The position numbers and the translations under genes are program-made. Positions 32,928-41,024 of a stretch of DNA of 64,000 bases are shown piece by piece. The stretch is from contig NZ_SRPJ01000004.1 in NCBI RefSeq assembly GCF_004785665.1, positions 40,791 through 104,790 on the forward strand, in the 5' to 3' direction. Positions within the stretch are counted from its first letter, which is position 1. Each line of letters opens with the position of its first letter. The DNA is from Staphylococcus pragensis. Its GTDB lineage: Bacteria; Bacillota; Bacilli; Staphylococcales; Staphylococcaceae. Below the pieces are notes generated by a model. That model did no database searches, was not told the DNA's origin, and saw only the letters and a list, made by a program, of their open reading frames with translations.

Positions 32928-34781
32928 TTAATTTTTTAGAAGCTTAAATAAATAGCGACCTATTACGCCTAAAAAAATAACAATGATACTACTAATTAAA
33001 GTAATATTTATTTTATCAAAATTATATTTCTCTTTTGTTTCACTTTTTTCATCGTCATTAGATTCAATTATCTTTTTATGACTATGAATATCCGCTTCAT
33101 CTTCATTTGAATGTTTATCACTTGGTTTTTTCAAATCAGGCATTGAACCAATTTCACCTGTAATTAATGCTAATACTTGTTCATCTAGATTTTTATAATA
33201 ATCTTTGGCATTAAGAGGATTAAAATATTCAAATCTAAAATAATTTGATTTTCGTTGCAAGTTATTTAAATATTCATTGTTAAATGTTTGTTTTCGAAAG
33301 AGCCTATAAAAATCTTGATCCGTGACGGTCCCCTCATTTTCACCTAAGCGATTAACACGATTAATAATAAATGGATTATATTTATATGAACCTGTCGCAA
33401 GGGTATCGAATCTGTGTAACAATGATGTCCACTTATTATTTCGACTAGTATAATTATTATCATCGTTTACATATTGCTCATCGAAATGATGCTCATTATA
33501 GTGGCGGTCATTAATCGTAGACTCGCCGTAATGCCATTGACGATGCATATTCGACTGACTAGATGAAGTATAGTGATCATCTGTTTGAGAACTATGCTTA
33601 GTATTCTTATTAGGATATATCTGGTGAATCATCGCATCAGAGACATTTTGATGATTAGGTTCTCCTTTGCGCTTATCATTGTCTTGATAGTTATAGCCCT
33701 CATTTCTATTAGACGATTGATGCGGTTTTGATTGTGAATCATTACTATTACTAGACGATTGATGAGACGCATTTTGAGTAGACTGTCCCGAATATGCCTG
33801 ATTATTATTCCAGTTTGAATCATGTTTATGACTATTGCCATAGTCCCCTTTATGTTGACCATTCGTTTCGCGAGATGAGTCTGAAGAATCCGATTGACCT
33901 TTATCATTATTATTAGAAGGTTTCGATTGATGTTGGTTTTCTTGCGAATCGTCATCTTGATTTGACGGTGTTACATGTGAATTCTCGTTGTGATTTGATG
34001 GTGAGTCCTGTGAGTCTTCATCTTGATGTGAGGGCGCTTCGCTTTGATCTTCATTATTAGAATCCTCATTAGAATCGTCCGTTTGATCATGTTCTGATGA
34101 AGAGTGAGAGGAATCATCTTTATCCTCATTATCATCTTTACTAGAATTATCTTCAGAACTTTCGCTATCATTATCTTCATCGTGAGGTTTTTCAGTGCTT
34201 CCATTATCACCGTCATCATCATGAGGTTTCTCATCGCTACCATCCTCATCGGTATCTGGAATATCCTCTTTTGAATCCTCACTTTGATTATCTTGATTAT
34301 TCCCATTGTTTACATCATTATTACCATCATCGGCCTCTGAATGTTCATTAGTATTCGCCGTTTCATCTTCATTAGATTGATCATCATTTTCTTCTGATGA
34401 TGACTGATTTGAATCATCTTCAGATTTAGGGGGCTCCTCAGACGATTCCGAATGAGATGATGACTCTTCTTTTGAATCCACTTCATCCGACTTCTCTTCG
34501 ACTGGAACTTCTTCACTTTCTGTATGATTTAATTCATCATGATTTTTAGCTTCATCAGTTTCTTTTTCTTGAAAAGGCGGTTCCGAATGACTACCACTAT
34601 TATCATTATTTGAAGCATTTCCATTTTTAGAATCTGCATCTGATTGTGAAGTGTTTACATCTTCTTGTGTATTCTCGGTTTCTACTGTTTCATTAGATGT
34701 TTCCTCTGCATGAACGTGCGGGCCAACTAACGACGTCCCTAAAGTTAGAAGTATAGTTACATGGGCTAATTTCTTTTTCAC
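32928..34781 (-). CDS. sdrH: SdrH-like Ser/Asp-rich surface protein
   Basis: 617 residues. Signal peptide at residues 1-26 (ends HVHA). A very acidic low-complexity region rich in Ser, Asp, Glu and Asn spans about residues 30-340 and continues as a Gln/Asn/His-rich stretch. A folded-looking segment (about 465-545) and a C-terminal transmembrane helix (VIFLGVIGRYLFKLL) follow. No LPXTG sorting signal, as in S. aureus SdrH. GTG at 34781 is chosen over TTG at 34784 by spacing from GGAGG. Convergent with mroQ. Confidence 0.8.
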   Translation of the reverse strand: MKKKLAHVTILLTLGTSLVGPHVHAEETSNETVETENTQEDVNTSQSDADSKNGNASNNDNSGSHSEPPFQEKETDEAKNHDELNHTESEEVPVEEKSDEVDSKEESSSHSESSEEPPKSEDDSNQSSSEENDDQSNEDETANTNEHSEADDGNNDVNNGNNQDNQSEDSKEDIPDTDEDGSDEKPHDDDGDNGSTEKPHDEDNDSESSEDNSSKDDNEDKDDSSHSSSEHDQTDDSNEDSNNEDQSEAPSHQDEDSQDSPSNHNENSHVTPSNQDDDSQENQHQSKPSNNNDKGQSDSSDSSRETNGQHKGDYGNSHKHDSNWNNNQAYSGQSTQNASHQSSSNSNDSQSKPHQSSNRNEGYNYQDNDKRKGEPNHQNVSDAMIHQIYPNKNTKHSSQTDDHYTSSSQSNMHRQWHYGESTINDRHYNEHHFDEQYVNDDNNYTSRNNKWTSLLHRFDTLATGSYKYNPFIINRVNRLGENEGTVTDQDFYRLFRKQTFNNEYLNNLQRKSNYFRFEYFNPLNAKDYYKNLDEQVLALITGEIGSMPDLKKPSDKHSNEDEADIHSHKKIIESNDDEKSETKEKYNFDKINITLISSIIVIFLGVIGRYLFKLLKN

Positions 34782-34915
34782 CAATCGTCACCTCCTTCTT
34801 TCTCTTATCACTTCTAGTATAAGGAATATGATTGTCTTATGCATGGAAATAAGTAGAATGATAAAGAATATTAATACTTTTGAAATTTTTTTGTTATATT
34901 TATTTTACTTATTGA

Positions 34916-34932
34916 AGTATAATATTTATACT
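34916..34932. repeat. Palindrome in the nitroreductase promoter region
   Basis: AGTATAATATTTATACT, a perfect 17-base palindrome containing a TATAAT-like -10 sequence, 36 bases before the nitroreductase start. Candidate operator. Confidence 0.45.
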
Positions 34933-34967
34933 AAACTTGTATTACTTAAAACAAAGGAGACATGGAT

Positions 34968-35591
34968 ATGGGTTTATTTGATAAAGAAAATACAAAGCCA
35001 TTTTTAAAAGAAATCGAAAACCGACGTACAATTTATAAAACAGAAACGTCAATTTCTATTAGCGACGAAGAATTAGAAGAATTAATTGAACATATTATCA
35101 AATATATGCCCTCAGCATTTAACTCTCAATCAACTCGTATTGTATTATTATTAAACGATAATCACAGAAAATTCTGGGATAATACAAAAACTGTATTAAA
35201 AGATACTATGGGTCCAGACCGTGACTTTGAACCTACAAATCAAAGAATTGAAGGTTTCAAACATTCTTACGGCACAATTCTTTATTTCGAAGATGAAGAT
35301 GTAGTTAAAGCATTACAAGAAAAAATGCCAAGTTACGCTGATAACTTTGCAAACTGGTCAGTACAAACTAATGCCATGCATCAATTCGCAATTTGGACTG
35401 CATTAAGTTCAAAAGGTATCGGCGCATCATTACAACACTATAATCCATTAGTTGATCAAATTACTACACAAGAATTTGATATCCCAGCTTCATGGAAATT
35501 AGTTGCTCAAATGCCATTTGGCGATATTCGTGAAGAAGCAGCTGATAAAGAAATACAACCAACTGATCAACGTTTTATCGTTAAAAAATAA
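34968..35591 (+). CDS. Nitroreductase family protein
   Basis: 207-residue FMN-dependent oxidoreductase. The ATG at 34968 lies 8 bases after AAAGGAG; the ATG at 34962 is only 2 bases away and is rejected. Family marks: NRRTIYKTE (FMN phosphate region), [15 protein letters not shown], and the C-terminal Gly/Ala-rich [10 protein letters not shown]. Substrate unknown. The AGTATAATATTTATACT palindrome upstream may regulate it. Same position as in S. aureus. Confidence 0.88.
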   Translation: MGLFDKENTKPFLKEIENRRTIYKTETSISISDEELEELIEHIIKYMPSAFNSQSTRIVLLLNDNHRKFWDNTKTVLKDTMGPDRDFEPTNQRIEGFKHSYGTILYFEDEDVVKALQEKMPSYADNFANWSVQTNAMHQFAIWTALSSKGIGASLQHYNPLVDQITTQEFDIPASWKLVAQMPFGDIREEAADKEIQPTDQRFIVKK

Positions 35592-35603
35592 TTACCATTT
35601 TGG

Positions 35604-35636
35604 GAGCAAGTTAGACAATATTATTCTAACTTGCTC
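35604..35636 (+). terminator. Terminator after the nitroreductase
   Basis: GAGCAAGTTAGA / TCTAACTTGCTC perfect stem followed by T6. Confidence 0.92.
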
Positions 35637-35700
35637 TTTTTTGATTTTCCTTAATTATTTTAGTACATTAAAAATTATCACAGGGATGAGGAGCGATATA

Positions 35701-36486
35701 ATGAAAATTCAATTATTTCAATTTTATGTTGAATACGGAAATGCTGAGAAAAATGAACAGAAAATAAAACAATGGTTCGAGAAAGAATTAAACGAAGATA
35801 CCGAAGTCGTTGTCTTACCTGAAATGTGGAATAATGGATATGCTTTAGATGAATTATCAAATAAAGCGGATAAAGAATTAGCTAGAAGTTTCCCTTTTAT
35901 TCAAACACTTGCTAAAACCTATAATGTAGATATTGTAGCTGGGTCAGTATCAAATAGTCGAAATGGCAAAGTATATAACACAGCTTTCACAGTTTCAAAA
36001 GAAGGTCAAAGAATTAATAAATACGACAAAGTTCATCTAGTACCTATGTTAAATGAACCAGAATTCTTAGAAAGCGGAAAAACAGTTCCTGAACCATTCA
36101 CACTTTCTTCAGGTGTTATCGCAACTCAAATCATTTGTTATGATTTACGCTTTCCTGAACTGCTTAGATACCCAGCACGTGAAGGCGCACAAATTGGCTT
36201 TTATGTAGCACAATGGCCTACTCCACGTTTAAATCATTGGAGAGCTTTATTACAAGCACGCGCTATTGAAAATGATATGTTTATTATTGCCTGCAATGGT
36301 ACGGGTAATGATGGAAACACAGACTATGCCGGTCACTCAATAGTAATTAATCCTAATGGAGAAATACTAGCAGAACTTGGTCAAGAAGAAGAAAGTATTG
36401 AAATAGATATTGATTTAGATGAAGTAGAACAACAACGTAAGAATATTCCAGTCTTTGAAAATTTAAGATTAGAACTATATAAATAA
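35701..36486 (+). CDS. Carbon-nitrogen (nitrilase-type) hydrolase
   Basis: 261 residues; ATG at 35701 is 9 bases after GAGGAGCG. The longer open frame starting at 35503 overlaps the previous gene and is rejected. Nitrilase triad: Glu in LPEMWNNGY (about residue 42), Lys in [11 protein letters not shown] (about 110), Cys in [13 protein letters not shown] (about 146). Likely an omega-amidase-like enzyme; substrate unresolved. It borders the RNAIII terminator, as in S. aureus. Confidence 0.9.
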   Translation: MKIQLFQFYVEYGNAEKNEQKIKQWFEKELNEDTEVVVLPEMWNNGYALDELSNKADKELARSFPFIQTLAKTYNVDIVAGSVSNSRNGKVYNTAFTVSKEGQRINKYDKVHLVPMLNEPEFLESGKTVPEPFTLSSGVIATQIICYDLRFPELLRYPAREGAQIGFYVAQWPTPRLNHWRALLQARAIENDMFIIACNGTGNDGNTDYAGHSIVINPNGEILAELGQEEESIEIDIDLDEVEQQRKNIPVFENLRLELYK

Positions 36487-36504
36487 TTTTGTGTTATAAC
36501 AACA

Positions 36505-37015
36505 TAAAAAGCCGTGAGCTTGGGAGAGACTCACGGCTTATGTTTTATTAAGGGAATGTTTTTTACAGTTATTTTTCAATCTTTTTGGGGATGTTATTAA
36601 TTATGAAAAATTATCATTTTATACAAATGATGTTACGATAGCTTTTATCGTTGAGAATCATTACCTTCTATTACATTTAATAGCTAAGTTAATCATTCTC
36701 GACTGAGTCTAACACTTCAGTCACTTTTTAATAAATATTCATTAATAAGTTGGGATGGCTTACTAATGAATAAATTAACTACACGAAGAAAACAAAGTTA
36801 AATTACTTCTACTAAGAGAATTTACTAAATTGACAATGTAGATTCTGCCATTATCAATTATGAAGCTTCACTACAGCTACACAAACACTCCTTCCAACTT
36901 GGGGCAAGATAAATGATTTCGCAACTACAAACAAAATCATCATCCTTTACTGCCAATAAAACAATAACTATTAAATTTAAAGACTAAGATTATTAAGTTG
37001 TTATCACATCTATGT
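36505..37015 (-). ncRNA. RNAIII, agr effector RNA
   Basis: Minus-strand RNA from agr P3, about 510 bases. The 5' end folds as ATCACATAGATGTGAT, as in S. aureus. Several C-rich loop motifs (CCCC, TCTCCC) typical of RNAIII are visible, and it ends in the AAGCCGTGAG..CTCACGGCTT hairpin. A strong GGAAGGAG Shine-Dalgarno sequence is kept at 36888-36895, but no delta-hemolysin frame follows it. The only frame of note is a 29-codon one (36854-36943) unlike delta-hemolysin. Transcript ends are estimated from promoter and terminator. Confidence 0.88.
36506..36539 (-). terminator. RNAIII terminator hairpin
   Basis: AAGCCGTGAG / CTCACGGCTT stem with a TCTCTCCC-containing loop, T5 follows on the minus strand. 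The TCTCCC loop is the antisense-type loop of RNAIII. Confidence 0.9.
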
Positions 37016-37021
37016 GATATG

Positions 37022-37093
37022 ACTATATTAAAACACATACTCCACACATTTTTTCGAAAACTTCTTAACTTGCAATTTTTTATACTAAACTGT
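37022..37093 (-). promoter_or_regulatory. agr P3 promoter with AgrA boxes
   Basis: AgrA direct repeat on the minus strand: ACAGTTTAG (37085-37093), 12 bases, CAAGTTAAG (37064-37072). A TATAGT -10 sequence is at 37022-37027, giving a start near 37015. Confidence 0.8.
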
Positions 37094-37134
37094 ATCTTTT
37101 TATATGTTAAAATATTACATGTATTTTAAATACA

Positions 37135-37201
37135 ACAGTTAAGTATTAATTTTGAACAGTTAAGCAATGAATTACAGACTGGTTGCACAAAATTGTATAA
37201 T
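37135..37201 (+). promoter_or_regulatory. agr P2 promoter with AgrA boxes
   Basis: Perfect AgrA repeat ACAGTTAAG (37135-37143), 12 bases, ACAGTTAAG (37156-37164). TATAAT -10 at 37196-37201 with a TTACAG -35-like sequence 18 bases before it. Drives agrBDCA. Confidence 0.88.
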
Positions 37202-37225
37202 TGATTTAAGGAGAGTGGCACAATA

Positions 37226-37798
37226 TTGAAAGCAATTGACAAACAAATTGAGCGCTTTGCTTCATACTTACAACGAAAGAATAACCTTGATCATATACAG
37301 TTTTTAAAAGTACGATTAGGGTTACAAGTTGTAGTAAGTAATCTAGCAAAGACAATTGTGACATATGGTGCTGCAATCATATTCCATACATTTCTATACA
37401 CTTTAATTACACACGTTAGTTATTTTTTAATTAGACATTATGCACATGGTGCACATGCTAAATCATCATTGCTGTGTCATGTTCAAAATTTAATTTTATT
37501 TGTTGGTTTACCTTGGCTCGTTGTCTATTTTTCAATAAATTTGGGTATAATGTATACGTGTGCCTTAATTGCACTTTTACTGATTATTTATTATGCTCCA
37601 GCTGCAACTAAGAAACAACCTATACCATCTCATCTAATAAAACGAAAAAAATTATTATCAATCTTTCTTACAATACTATTGATAATTATTTCGTTAATAG
37701 TTTCTGAGCCATATAAGCAACTTATTTTATTAGGTGTAACACTTGAAAGTCTTACCCTATTACCATTCTTTTTTCCTAAGGAGGACAAAAAATTATGA
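37226..37798 (+). CDS. agrB: AgrB, AgrD-processing membrane endopeptidase
   Basis: 190-residue membrane cysteine protease that cuts the C-terminus of AgrD and forms the thiolactone. TTG start at 37226 after AAGGAG (12 bases, slightly long). Catalytic His77 and Cys84 sit in HGAHAKSSLLC, the same numbering as S. aureus. Four or more hydrophobic segments. The stop overlaps the agrD start by 4 bases. Confidence 0.96.
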   Translation: MKAIDKQIERFASYLQRKNNLDHIQFLKVRLGLQVVVSNLAKTIVTYGAAIIFHTFLYTLITHVSYFLIRHYAHGAHAKSSLLCHVQNLILFVGLPWLVVYFSINLGIMYTCALIALLLIIYYAPAATKKQPIPSHLIKRKKLLSIFLTILLIIISLIVSEPYKQLILLGVTLESLTLLPFFFPKEDKKL

Positions 37799-37935
37799 CA
37801 TTGATTACTAGTTTAGTTATTAAACTCTTCACAATCATTTTAGAAACAATCGGTACTATTGCAACATATACACCATGTGCTTCATATTTTGATGAACCTG
37901 AAGTTCCTGAAGAATTAACTAAAATAAATGACTAA
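37795..37935 (+). CDS. agrD: AgrD, autoinducing peptide precursor
   Basis: 46 residues. N-terminal amphipathic leader (MTLITSLVIKLFTIILETIG), AIP region with Cys28 (ATYTPCASYF; ring Cys28-Phe32), and an acidic C-terminal tail DEPEVPEELTKIND that is the AgrB recognition part. The mature peptide is likely YTPCASYF or TYTPCASYF. AAGGAGG lies 10 bases before the ATG. MroQ/SpsB-type peptidases trim the N-terminus. Confidence 0.95.
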   Translation: MTLITSLVIKLFTIILETIGTIATYTPCASYFDEPEVPEELTKIND

Positions 37936-37988
37936 ATTTATCTTTTGAAGTGTGTTAGTTTATTTCTTTTTAGAAAGTGTGAAATGAA

Positions 37989-39278
37989 ATGGATATATTA
38001 ACTAATGTACCCTTAGCATTTTTTCAGGGATTTCTTTTATTTTTGACAGCTAAAATAATTTTAAATATTAAATTTACTTTAAGGGATTATTCCATTATTT
38101 TATTGGTTATGATCCCTTCGAGTTTTTTATTTTACTTTTTTGGAAGTATATCAATATTATATTTACTAATCGGTTGCGGAATTTTTTTATATACTAAAGT
38201 AAAACTTTATTCACTTATAACTGTTTTAAGTAGTGCTATTTTAATGTTTTTAAGTAATTTTATAGGCTTTTTCCTAGTTGTTGTAGTTGAGAATTTGACT
38301 AATAATTCTTTAATTATTTCTTTTTCATATTTATTGATATTTCTTCTTATCACATTAATATTAGCTTATTCAGTTAGGTTTTTAATTAATAAGTTGATGC
38401 AATCATACTTATCAATAAATAAGACTTATTTAACAGTAATTTCAATAGTACTCATACTTTCATGTATAATCTTATATATTTATTCGCACACTTCTAATCT
38501 AAGCGATGCTTCTTTAAAAATGTATGGTTTGATATTTATCGGTATTATATTCTTTTTCTCATTATTAATAGTGTTAATATCAAATTACACTATCAAAGAA
38601 CTTCGCTACAAGCGTAATATGGAGGAAATTGAAACGTATTATGAATACACGTTACAAATTGAATCGATTAACAATGAGATGCGTAAGTTTCGACATGATT
38701 ACGTTAATATTTTAACGACGATGTCTGAGTATATTCGTGAAGATGATATGACTGGTTTACGACAATACTTTAATGAAAATATTGTGCCAATGAAGGATAA
38801 TCTTCAAATGAAATCGATTAAAATTAATGGCACAGAGAACTTAAAGGTTCGTGCTATTAAAGGTTTAGTAACTACTAAAATTCTTCAAGCTCAAGAGAAG
38901 AATATTCCTATTAGTATTGAAGTGCCTGAATTAGTAGAACATATTGAATTGAATACGATTGATTTAAGCCGAATTATTGGAATTATTATTGATAATGCCA
39001 TTGAAGCTTCTGAGGATTTAGAGGATGCTTTAATTCGAATTGCTTTCATAAACACTGAAAGTTCGGTTATGTTTATTGTGATGAATAAATGTAAAGAAGA
39101 TATGCCTCGTATTCATGAATTGTTCCAAGAACGCTTTTCAACTAAGGGAGAGAATCGAGGTTTAGGTTTATCAACATTAAAAGAAATTACGGATTCTACT
39201 GAAAATGTGTTACTTGATACAACCATTGAAAATGGCTACTTCATTCAAAAAGTAGAAATTATAAATAATATGTCATAA
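37989..39278 (+). CDS. agrC: AgrC, AIP receptor histidine kinase
   Basis: 429 residues. About six N-terminal hydrophobic segments (to residue ~200) bind the peptide. The HK10-type dimerisation helix holds His236 in MRKFRHDYVNI. ATPase domain with N box IIIDNAIEAS and G box GLGLSTLKEI. It responds to the cognate AIP. Shine-Dalgarno sequence is weak. 53 bases after agrD, 9 bases before agrA. Confidence 0.96.
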   Translation: MDILTNVPLAFFQGFLLFLTAKIILNIKFTLRDYSIILLVMIPSSFLFYFFGSISILYLLIGCGIFLYTKVKLYSLITVLSSAILMFLSNFIGFFLVVVVENLTNNSLIISFSYLLIFLLITLILAYSVRFLINKLMQSYLSINKTYLTVISIVLILSCIILYIYSHTSNLSDASLKMYGLIFIGIIFFFSLLIVLISNYTIKELRYKRNMEEIETYYEYTLQIESINNEMRKFRHDYVNILTTMSEYIREDDMTGLRQYFNENIVPMKDNLQMKSIKINGTENLKVRAIKGLVTTKILQAQEKNIPISIEVPELVEHIELNTIDLSRIIGIIIDNAIEASEDLEDALIRIAFINTESSVMFIVMNKCKEDMPRIHELFQERFSTKGENRGLGLSTLKEITDSTENVLLDTTIENGYFIQKVEIINNMS

Positions 39279-39290
39279 GGATGTGTAATG

Positions 39291-40007
39291 ATGAAAATAT
39301 TCATTTGTGAAGATGATGAAAAACAACGTGAAAATATGGTTTCAATTATTAACAATTATATAATGATTGAGGAAAAACCAATGGAAATTGCGTTAGCTAC
39401 AGATGATCCTTATGAGGTTATAGAGCAATCGAAAGAAATGAATGATGTAGGTTGCTATTTCTTAGATATTCAATTAGAAGCCGATATGAACGGTATTAAA
39501 TTAGGTAGTGAAATCCGTAAATATGACCCGATTGGCAATATCATTTTTGTGACAAGTCATAGCGAATTAACTTATTTAACATTTGTTTATAAAGTATCTG
39601 CGATGGATTTTATTTTTAAAGATGACCCTAGTCAGTTAAAAACAAGAATTATCGATTGTTTAGAAACTGCGCATACACGCTTAAAGTTACTTTCAAAAGA
39701 AAGTAATGTTGAAACCATCGAATTAAAACGTGGTAGCAATTCTATTTATGTACAATATGATGATGTGATGTTCTTTGAATCATCAACGAAGTCACATCGC
39801 TTAATTGCACATCTAGATAACCGTCAAATTGAATTTTATGGCAATCTTAAAGAACTTGCTCAGTTAGATGACCGCTTCTTTAGATGTCATAACAGTTTTG
39901 TCGTCAATCGCCACAACATCGAATCAATCGATTCAAAAGAACGTATCGTTAACTTTAAAAATGGTGAACATTGTTACGCTTCCGTTCGTAATGTAAAAAA
40001 AATATAG
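39291..40007 (+). CDS. agrA: AgrA, LytTR response regulator
   Basis: 238 residues from the second of two adjacent ATG codons (39291); the first (39288) only adds a Met. Receiver Asp59 in CYFLDIQ. LytTR DNA-binding domain with His169, Cys199 (redox switch in S. aureus) and Asn201, matching S. aureus numbering. Binds the AgrA boxes at P2 and P3 and activates PSM genes in other species. Last gene of agrBDCA, closed by a strong terminator. Confidence 0.97.
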   Translation: MKIFICEDDEKQRENMVSIINNYIMIEEKPMEIALATDDPYEVIEQSKEMNDVGCYFLDIQLEADMNGIKLGSEIRKYDPIGNIIFVTSHSELTYLTFVYKVSAMDFIFKDDPSQLKTRIIDCLETAHTRLKLLSKESNVETIELKRGSNSIYVQYDDVMFFESSTKSHRLIAHLDNRQIEFYGNLKELAQLDDRFFRCHNSFVVNRHNIESIDSKERIVNFKNGEHCYASVRNVKKI

Positions 40008-40014
40008 ACATACA

Positions 40015-40052
40015 AAAGCACCAACTGATGACATTTGTCATAGTTGGTGCTT
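40015..40052. terminator. Bidirectional terminator between agrA and scrK
   Basis: AAGCACCAACT / AGTTGGTGCTT stem plus inner TGACA/TGTCA pairing; convergent genes on both sides. Confidence 0.88.
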
Positions 40053-40061
40053 ATATATTAT

Positions 40062-41024
40062 CTACTTAAGATCTTTCGTCACTTCTTCTAGTGTAGGGAT
40101 ACTTTCAATCGCACCATATTGAGTCGTCACTTTAGCTGCTACTAAGTTACTGAATTTAAGTATGTCGTGACCTTCCTGTTCAAATAGTGCCGTAATATCA
40201 GTTGTTGAACTATTTAACATTCTACTAATTACCGCTCCTATAAAGGCATCTCCTGCACCAGTTGTATCAATTGCTTTCACTTTATAACCGTCGTGATGAA
40301 TAGTTTCCCCATTTTTCAAGAAAATGGTAGCTCCTTTAGGACCTTGTGTATAAATGACTGCTTCAACATTACCTGTAAATAATGATTGAATCGCTTCTGA
40401 TTCATCTGCTTTACCAGTAATGAACTCGATTTCTTCATCAGAGACTTTAATAACGTGTGCTTTAGGAATAAATTCTTGAATCGCCGCTTTACATGCCTCT
40501 GCACTATCCCATAATGGTAATCTTACGTTTGGATCAAAAACAACGATACCATTGGCAGCTTCGAATTTATCAATCATTACTTTGTGAGACGCTTTCATCT
40601 CACTTTCTACTAAATCGACTGAACAAAAATGTAAAATATCATGTTCTGAAATTGTAATTTCGTCTAAGTAAGATGGTTGATATAACATATCTGCTGAGGG
40701 CTTACGATAAAATGAAAAATCACGTTGCCCGTCTTCTTTTAGACTTACAAATGCTAGTGCCGTATTCGCCTCGTTAGTTCTTCTAATATACTGTGTACCT
40801 ACACCAAGTTGGTCTAACGTTTCTACAATAATATCGCCAAATGCATCGTGACCAAGTTGTGTTACCATTTCAGCATTAGCGCCTAGTTTTTGAGTCACAC
40901 TCGCAACATTCGCGGGTGCGCCCGCTACTTGACGACTAAATTGAGTGACGTCTTTCAATTCAGAGTTAGTGACATTAGGAATAAAATCTATTAATGCTTC
41001 GCCTAGTGCATATAATTTTCTCAT
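40062..41024 (-). CDS. scrK: Fructokinase (PfkB family)
   Basis: 320 residues. Phosphorylates fructose released from sucrose. PfkB signature 2 is DTTGAGDAFIGAV (about residues 252-264), with the catalytic Asp; the N-terminal GG-type substrate motif is AGAPANVASVTQKLG. Directly after scrB, no gap (41024/41025), so the two are coupled. Likely regulated by ScrR. Confidence 0.94.
   Translation of the reverse strand: MRKLYALGEALIDFIPNVTNSELKDVTQFSRQVAGAPANVASVTQKLGANAEMVTQLGHDAFGDIIVETLDQLGVGTQYIRRTNEANTALAFVSLKEDGQRDFSFYRKPSADMLYQPSYLDEITISEHDILHFCSVDLVESEMKASHKVMIDKFEAANGIVVFDPNVRLPLWDSAEACKAAIQEFIPKAHVIKVSDEEIEFITGKADESEAIQSLFTGNVEAVIYTQGPKGATIFLKNGETIHHDGYKVKAIDTTGAGDAFIGAVISRMLNSSTTDITALFEQEGHDILKFSNLVAAKVTTQYGAIESIPTLEEVTKDLK

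Noticed and set aside
33629..34516. Several frames on the minus strand in other frames of the sdrH-like gene (Met/Ile/Lys-rich)
   Set aside because: Low-complexity Ser/Asp/Asn codons read out of frame; no start signals.
35503..35700. N-terminal extension of the nitrilase-type hydrolase
   Set aside because: It overlaps the nitroreductase 3' end and a terminator; the ATG at 35701 has a good Shine-Dalgarno sequence.
36821..36848. Frame MAESTLSI within RNAIII as an hld remnant
   Set aside because: Only 8 residues and far from the Shine-Dalgarno sequence; likeness to delta-hemolysin is too small.
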